This document shows positions 60,546 through 64,000 of a stretch of 64,000 nt of DNA, in pieces. The notes below the pieces were generated by a model. The model saw only the letters and a list, made by a program, of their open reading frames with translations, had not been told where the DNA came from and made no database searches. Position 1 is the stretch's first letter. Each line of letters begins with the position of its first letter. The translations under genes were made by a program, and so were the position numbers. This DNA comes from Marinicella algicola (lineage in GTDB: Bacteria > Pseudomonadota > Gammaproteobacteria > Xanthomonadales > Marinicellaceae): NCBI RefSeq assembly GCF_028401385.1, contig NZ_JAQOMR010000001.1, forward strand, positions 1,056,501-1,120,500, in the 5' to 3' direction.

Positions 60546-60848
60546 ATTTGCATCCGCTGAATAAGCGCCGCTTCAGATGGCATTGCTCGCTCCCCTACTG
60601 AACATACTGTTTGCCCGCTGTCGCCAGCCCTTCATAGCCGAGGGGCGTCTTCCTGTCGTATGGCGCCTGCCTGTTCGTGCAAACCCGTCCGGTCAGGGTC
60701 TGGACGCCTCCACAACCCACAGAAACGGTTGATAGACCTCAGGAAACTGCCAACTATCTTTGATAGGAGCCGACGCTAATATAGTCAAACGGCTTTGGCC
60801 TCAGTCATCGCTCCCGTCGGGGGCTATGGGCAGGTGAGCGATCGCTTG
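60546..60848. other. Intergenic region without a recognised gene
   Basis: About 300 bp between the GGDEF-EAL start and the stop of the small winged-helix gene, so it should contain the GGDEF-EAL promoter. A short hairpin CTATC-TTT-GATAG lies near 60755. I see no RNA gene, repeat or coding frame with family features. Confidence 0.35.
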
Positions 60849-61145
60849 TCAGTGCCCGGGCACGCTGCGTTGGACGGTAAAAATCCGCGATGTTCGAGCG
60901 TCGCGTTTGATGATTTCTATAAGGCACGGCTCGCGCAAAAGTGTAGTAACGGCACGCAGGGCCAGTGCATGGGCAATCGAAAGGTGGCGGGCGGCGGTTC
61001 TGCTGTCACGGGCCTCTTCCAAAAGCGCAAGCGCCAGCACGGACGCGGCAATCGGGTCGAGATCAAGGCGATCCATGTCCAAAGGCTGGGCCATGTCCGA
61101 AGCCGGGGCCGCGAGCGTATCCGGTTCGGGCCGGTCATTCGTCAT
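60849..61145 (-). CDS. Small winged-helix-like protein coupled to the FdhF/YdeP gene
   Basis: 98 residues starting MTNDRPEPDTLAAPASDMAQ, with an ATG overlapping the stop of the oxidoreductase gene (ATGA). After a short acidic tail, DLDPIAASVLALALLEEARD, AARHLSIAHALALRAVTTLL and EIIKRDARTSRIFTV read as a small winged helix (helix, recognition helix, beta wing). It may regulate the oxidoreductase. The extreme C-terminus (QRSVPGH) may be altered by an indel. Confidence 0.55.
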   Translation of the reverse strand: MTNDRPEPDTLAAPASDMAQPLDMDRLDLDPIAASVLALALLEEARDSRTAARHLSIAHALALRAVTTLLREPCLIEIIKRDARTSRIFTVQRSVPGH

Positions 61146-63457
61146 CGGCGATCGCTCTCCCCGCTCAGGCGGATCCGCACCGGGATCGATTTCGAGGTCG
61201 GGGTGCCGCTCCCTCACCATAGCTTGAAAGTGGCACCAGCACGTTGAGTTCGGGGAAATAACCGGCAACGCAACCGCGCGGAATGTCATAGGGTATGATC
61301 TTGAAACCCTGTGCAACACGGGAGACGCCGTCGTCGTCCGGGCCAGTGATTTCCACGCTCTGGTGCGCGCGCGCCAAGATCCGTGATGTCGGCGGGATTG
61401 ATGAAGATCACCCTGCGCTCGCCGTAGACGCCGCGGTAGCGATCATCCAGCCCGTAAACTGTGGTGTTATACTGGTCGTGGCTGCGCATGGTCTGGAGCA
61501 CGAAGCGGTCCGGGCGTCTTCCCGTGCCTGAAAAGCGGTCTTTTCCGGCAGCGGACCGGTATAGAAATTGGCGCGATGCGTTGGCGTGTTCCACTGGCGT
61601 TTTGCTGCGGTGTTGCCAAGATCGAAGCCGCGCGGTTCTCGCACCCGTGTGTTGAAATCGTGAAAGCCGGGGATCGTCTTCCCGATCAGGTCGCGGATCC
61701 TGTCATAGTCCTGTGCAAGCGCTGCCCAGTCGACAATCTGCGTGCCGATCGTCGCTGTGGCTATCCCTGCCACGATGGCAATCTCGGATCGAAGCTCGGG
61801 GCTGGCTGGCGCATTGATGCCCGCCGAGCCATGGACCATGCTCATGGAATCCTCGACGGTGACCAGTTGCGGCTCGCCTCGAGCGTTGAGATCGATTTCG
61901 GTCCGTCCGAGGCAGGGCAGAAGATATGCGTTTTCGCCCGGCATGGTATGGCTGGCATTGAGCTTGGTCGCGATATGGACGGTCAGCATCTGTCCGCGCA
62001 GGGCCTTTTCGATGAAGCCGCTGTCCGGCACAGCACGGGCAAAATTGCCGCCAAGGCCGACAAAGGCGCGGGAGCGCCCGGAGATCATGGCGCCGATGGC
62101 CTCGATTGTGCTGTTGCCGTTTTCGCGCGGCGGTGAGAAGCCGAAGACTGTCTCCAGTGCGTCGAGCAGGGCCACCGGTGGTTTTCGTTGATGCCCATGG
62201 TGCGGTCGCCCTGCACATTGGAATGGCCGCGAACCGGGCAAAGCCCGGCACCCGGGCGGCCGATCTGTCCGCGCAGCATCATGAAGCTGGTGATTTCCCG
62301 GATGGTGGCGACCGAATGCTCGTGTTGGGTGATGCCCATCGCCCATGTGCAGATCATATTGTCGGCACCGAGATAGATCGCTGCCGCCTTTTCGATTTCG
62401 GCCCGCAACAGGCCGGATTGGTCCTCGATGGCGCTCCATTCGGTCGCGCTGACGGCTGCGACATAGCCTTCAAAATCGTGGCAATGGTTGCGAATGAAGT
62501 CATCATCGATCACGCCTGTGCCACTTTCTGCGCGCGCCTTCCGGTCGGTGTCGAGCACTGCTTTCGCCATGCCGCGGAAGACGGCCATGTCGCCGCCCAG
62601 CCGCGGCTGAAAGTAGTCGCTTGCAATCGGTGCGCTGCCGCCGGTGACCATTTCGCGTTTGCGCTGCGGGTCGGCGAAGCGCTGAAGGCCGCGCTCCTTC
62701 AGCGTGTTCAGCGCCACGATACGTGCACCGCGGTCTGCGGCGCGGCGTAGATCGCCAAGCATGCGCGGATGATTGGTGCCGGGGTTCTGGCCGACCACGA
62801 AGATCGCATCGGCCTTCTCGAAATCTTCAAGCCGCACGGTACCCTTGCCGATGCCGATGGCCTGGGTCAGCGCGACGCCGGAGGCCTCGTGGCACATATT
62901 GGAGCAGTCAGGCATGTTGTTGGTGCCGAAGATGCGGACAAAGAGCTGATAGAGAAAAGCCGCCTCGTTACTGGCGCGGCCAGATGTATAAAACTGCGCT
63001 TCGTCGGGAGAACCGAGCGCCTTGAGGGCCGCCGCGATGCCGGTAAAGGCCTCCTCCCAGGAGACGGGTTCGTAATGATCCGTATCCCGGTTATAGCGCA
63101 TCGGATGGGTCAGGCGGCCATGGTTTTCCAGCGTATAATCGTCAAGCCGGGCAAGTTCGCTGACCGTGAAACGCGAAAAAACGACGGATCGGCCCGCGCA
63201 TCGGTCGCTTCCCAAGATACCGCCTTCACGCCGTTTTCACAGAATTCGAAAGATGAGCCATGCTCGGGGTCGCCCCAGGCGCAGCCGGGGCAATCAAACC
63301 CGTCGGGCTGGTTCGCCTTACTGAGCGCCCGGGCCCCGACCAGCGGTGCGCCGCTTGCCATCAGCGACCGACCAGAAGCGATCAGCGCTTCCCAGCCGCC
63401 TGCCGCCTTGCCGTTGTCTTTGTGCTTTTTACCGCGCTCTATTTTACCGCGTTCCAT
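61142..63457 (-). CDS. FdhF/YdeP-family molybdopterin oxidoreductase (about five frame breaks)
   Basis: About 771 residues when joined, the family length. It starts MERGKIERGKKHKDNGKAAG after GGGGAGG. Conserved pieces: FDCPGCAWGDPEH, YTSGRASNEAAFLYQLFVRI, MCHEASGVALTQAIG, GQNPGTNHPRMLGDLRRAAD, MGITQHEHSVATIREITSFM, GMLRGQIGRPGAGLCPVRGH-type text, and the C-terminal MRSHDQYNTTVYGLDDRYRG. It carries a bis-MGD cofactor; the physiological substrate of this family is unclear (acid-resistance or formate-related roles have been suggested). Breaks near 63183, 62180, 61535, 61370 and 61217. Confidence 0.85.
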
Positions 63458-63702
63458 GTGACCTCCCCAGGCCGCTGATGTCTCTGCCAGTTCACTGTAT
63501 TTCAAGAGAATTTAACAAAAAACAAGAATACCGTACATCACTTAGGTAATGCTCTGCGCCGCGGCCGCCAACCGCGACACAGCGGCGCGATCAGAAAAGG
63601 TTGCTCCGGAGCGATTTCATTTCCTGCGAAACCAACTAAGAGATGGGCGCGGTTTCGGAACCGCGCGGGCAGGATTGCGTTGCTGACAGAAAGGTTTTCC
63701 GT

Positions 63703-64000
63703 ATGAGCCATCTGGATGAAGAGTTGCTGAACCAGTCCGAAACGCGCGAACAAACCCGCGATATCTACGATGAGGAAGGCACTGTCAGTGCCGAATTTCT
63801 CGGCGGGGTTCAGCAGGCTATTGCCAATGCGGACAGCGCGTTTCTGCTTGATCAGGTCGCCAGTCTGCATGAATCCGAAATCGGCGATGTCATCGAGGCG
63901 CTCGACCATGAAAGCCGTCCGGAACTTGTCCGACTTCTCGGTAATGATTTTGACCTGACAGCCCTGACGGAAGTGGATGAGGCGATCCGCCTCAATATCA
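63703..64000 (+). CDS. mgtE: Magnesium transporter MgtE, N-terminal part (runs off the window)
   Basis: Open from ATG 63703 (after AGAAAGG) to the end of the window, 99 codons. The sequence MSHLDEELLNQSETREQTRD, ANADSAFLLDQVASLHESEI and GDVIEALDHESRPELVRLLG is the start of the cytosolic MgtE N domain of superhelical repeats, which gates the channel with Mg2+. CBS and membrane domains would follow outside the window. Confidence 0.8.
   Translation, partial: MSHLDEELLNQSETREQTRDIYDEEGTVSAEFLGGVQQAIANADSAFLLDQVASLHESEIGDVIEALDHESRPELVRLLGNDFDLTALTEVDEAIRLNI

Noticed and set aside
4448..63457. Interpretation of the many broken genes as a wave of pseudogenisation
   Set aside because: Breaks affect housekeeping genes alike, lie often at homopolymers, leave the amino acid conservation intact, and joined lengths equal family lengths.
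1..64000. CRISPR arrays, tRNA or rRNA genes, transposases, integrases
   Set aside because: I looked for regularly spaced repeats, cloverleaf-like sequences and transposase or integrase motifs and saw none in this window.

Overview
The window looks like chromosome from an alphaproteobacterium of the order Hyphomicrobiales (Rhizobiales), probably Rhizobiaceae-like. The reasons are the high-GC coding style, a Rhodobacter/Rhizobium-type gene transfer agent (GTA) cluster, and the gene order feuPQ - ccmIEFH (cycHJKL) - degP - response regulator/kinase - glnE - PAS sensor - pepN, which I recall from Sinorhizobium and relatives. DUF1127 genes beside an anti-Shine-Dalgarno sRNA and a RIME-like intergenic palindromic element agree. 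I cannot name the genus.

Layout: 0.4-2.7 kb holds a membrane-anchored peptidoglycan-binding protein, a DUF1491 protein and a DUF2336 protein. 2.9-8.0 kb (minus) is a five-gene branched-chain amino acid/amide-type ABC importer (SBP-H-M-G-F). 8.3-9.2 kb has a YcgN-type cysteine-cluster protein and an AhpD-like protein behind a perfect inverted repeat. 9.4-23.9 kb is a complete GTA structural cluster (g1 to g15), with a Dabb-domain gene inserted after the terminase, three intrinsic-terminator-like hairpins just before g1, g3 and g6, and a holin-like gene at the end. 24.0-26.4 kb is feuN-like/feuP/feuQ. 26.6-31.1 kb has a lipoprotein and the cytochrome c maturation genes ccmI-E-F-H. 31.2-35.0 kb has a DegP/HtrA protease and a second two-component pair. 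35.2-42.9 kb has glnE, a PAS pseudokinase and pepN. 43-50 kb has two transporters, a winged-helix-like orphan, a PAS/ATPase protein, a divergent uracil-DNA glycosylase and an SDR. 50.3-56.7 kb has ETF-QO, a diacylglycerol-kinase-family protein, a RIME-like repeat, AMP nucleosidase, a GST and a HisC-like aminotransferase. 56.9-57.8 kb has two DUF1127 genes and an sRNA with three CCUCCUCCC loops. 58.0-63.5 kb has a GGDEF/EAL protein, a small winged-helix protein and an FdhF/YdeP-type molybdopterin oxidoreductase. The window ends inside mgtE.

Main caveat: about 26 of the roughly 60 genes, including housekeeping genes, have broken reading frames (about 50 breaks). Many are repaired by adding one base to a homopolymer run, and the joined lengths match the families. 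I read these as sequencing indels, not pseudogenes, and annotate each as one CDS spanning the breaks, with approximate break positions.

The most interesting non-coding finding is the triple anti-SD sRNA next to the DUF1127 genes. The most interesting organisational finding is the terminator punctuation of the GTA cluster.
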